DNA of 30,420 nt from positions 1 to 30,420 of the forward strand of contig DXLV01000021.1 in the NCBI GenBank assembly GCA_019414545.1. The letters are read 5' to 3'. The position numbers and the translations under genes are program-made. Below the pieces are notes generated by a model. It did no database searches. It saw only the letters and a list, made by a program, of their open reading frames with translations, and had not been told where the DNA came from. This stretch comes from Collinsella sp. (GTDB taxonomy: Bacteria > Actinomycetota > Coriobacteriia > Coriobacteriales > Coriobacteriaceae). How positions within the stretch are numbered: position 1 is the stretch's first letter; every line of letters begins with the position of its first letter. Positions 30,409 to 30,420 of the stretch are shown piece by piece.

Positions 30409-30420
30409 GAGGCAAAATCG

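Overview
The window is high-GC bacterial DNA that looks like a gut coriobacterium, most likely Collinsella or a close relative. This is inferred from GC-rich codon use, an NfnAB transhydrogenase, a folP-folK fusion, a CbrTUV-like ECF transporter and abundant short GGGGACAG-type palindromes. No rRNA is present to fix the species.

Layout. (1) 1-2656 is an accessory, partly decayed stretch. It holds a five-unit palindromic array with an exact 80 bp period, a fragment of an ORF6N gene joined to the C-terminal part of a broken tyrosine integrase, and one intact ORF6N/PLD-like gene. (2) 2657-6807 is an alpha-glucoside utilisation locus: PTS EIICB, a small membrane protein, a GH4 6-phospho-alpha-glucosidase and a convergent RpiR regulator. 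(3) 7247-7323 is an initiator tRNA whose 3' end faces that accessory side. (4) 7521-13966 carries core metabolism: coaX; a DUF4143 ATPase gene bracketed by 41 bp direct repeats; a minus-strand set of sirtuin, folP-folK and a degenerate biotin-ligase-like gene; and exonuclease III. (5) 13967-14501 is a repeat-rich gap. (6) 14502-17762 is an ECF transporter (S, fused double ATPase, T), divergent from glmU. (7) 17950-21397 is glmU, prs and pth. (8) 21757-23996 is nfnA-nfnB. (9) 24078-24451 is a second array of the palindromes seen at the window start, framed by inverted copies of another palindrome. (10) 24458-28159 is a polar amino-acid ABC transporter (ATPase, lipoprotein, two permeases) followed by a cytidylate-kinase-like gene. 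(11) 28517-30235 is yqeY and a PrsA/SurA-like foldase.

How the genes work together. The PTS imports and phosphorylates an alpha-glucoside, GH4 cleaves it, and RpiR probably controls the locus. glmU and prs feed the cell wall and nucleotides. folP-K makes the folate precursor and coaX starts CoA synthesis. NfnAB couples NADH, NADPH and ferredoxin pools.

The strongest candidate for something undescribed is the repeat layer. The 57 bp hairpin units occur at strict 80 bp spacing in two arrays 24 kb apart, and several composite elements consist of outer inverted repeats around an inner hairpin. A 189 bp inverted-repeat-bounded segment sits in frame between the two ATPase domains of the ECF transporter. 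All of these come from reading the sequence by eye; no database search or folding calculation was run.
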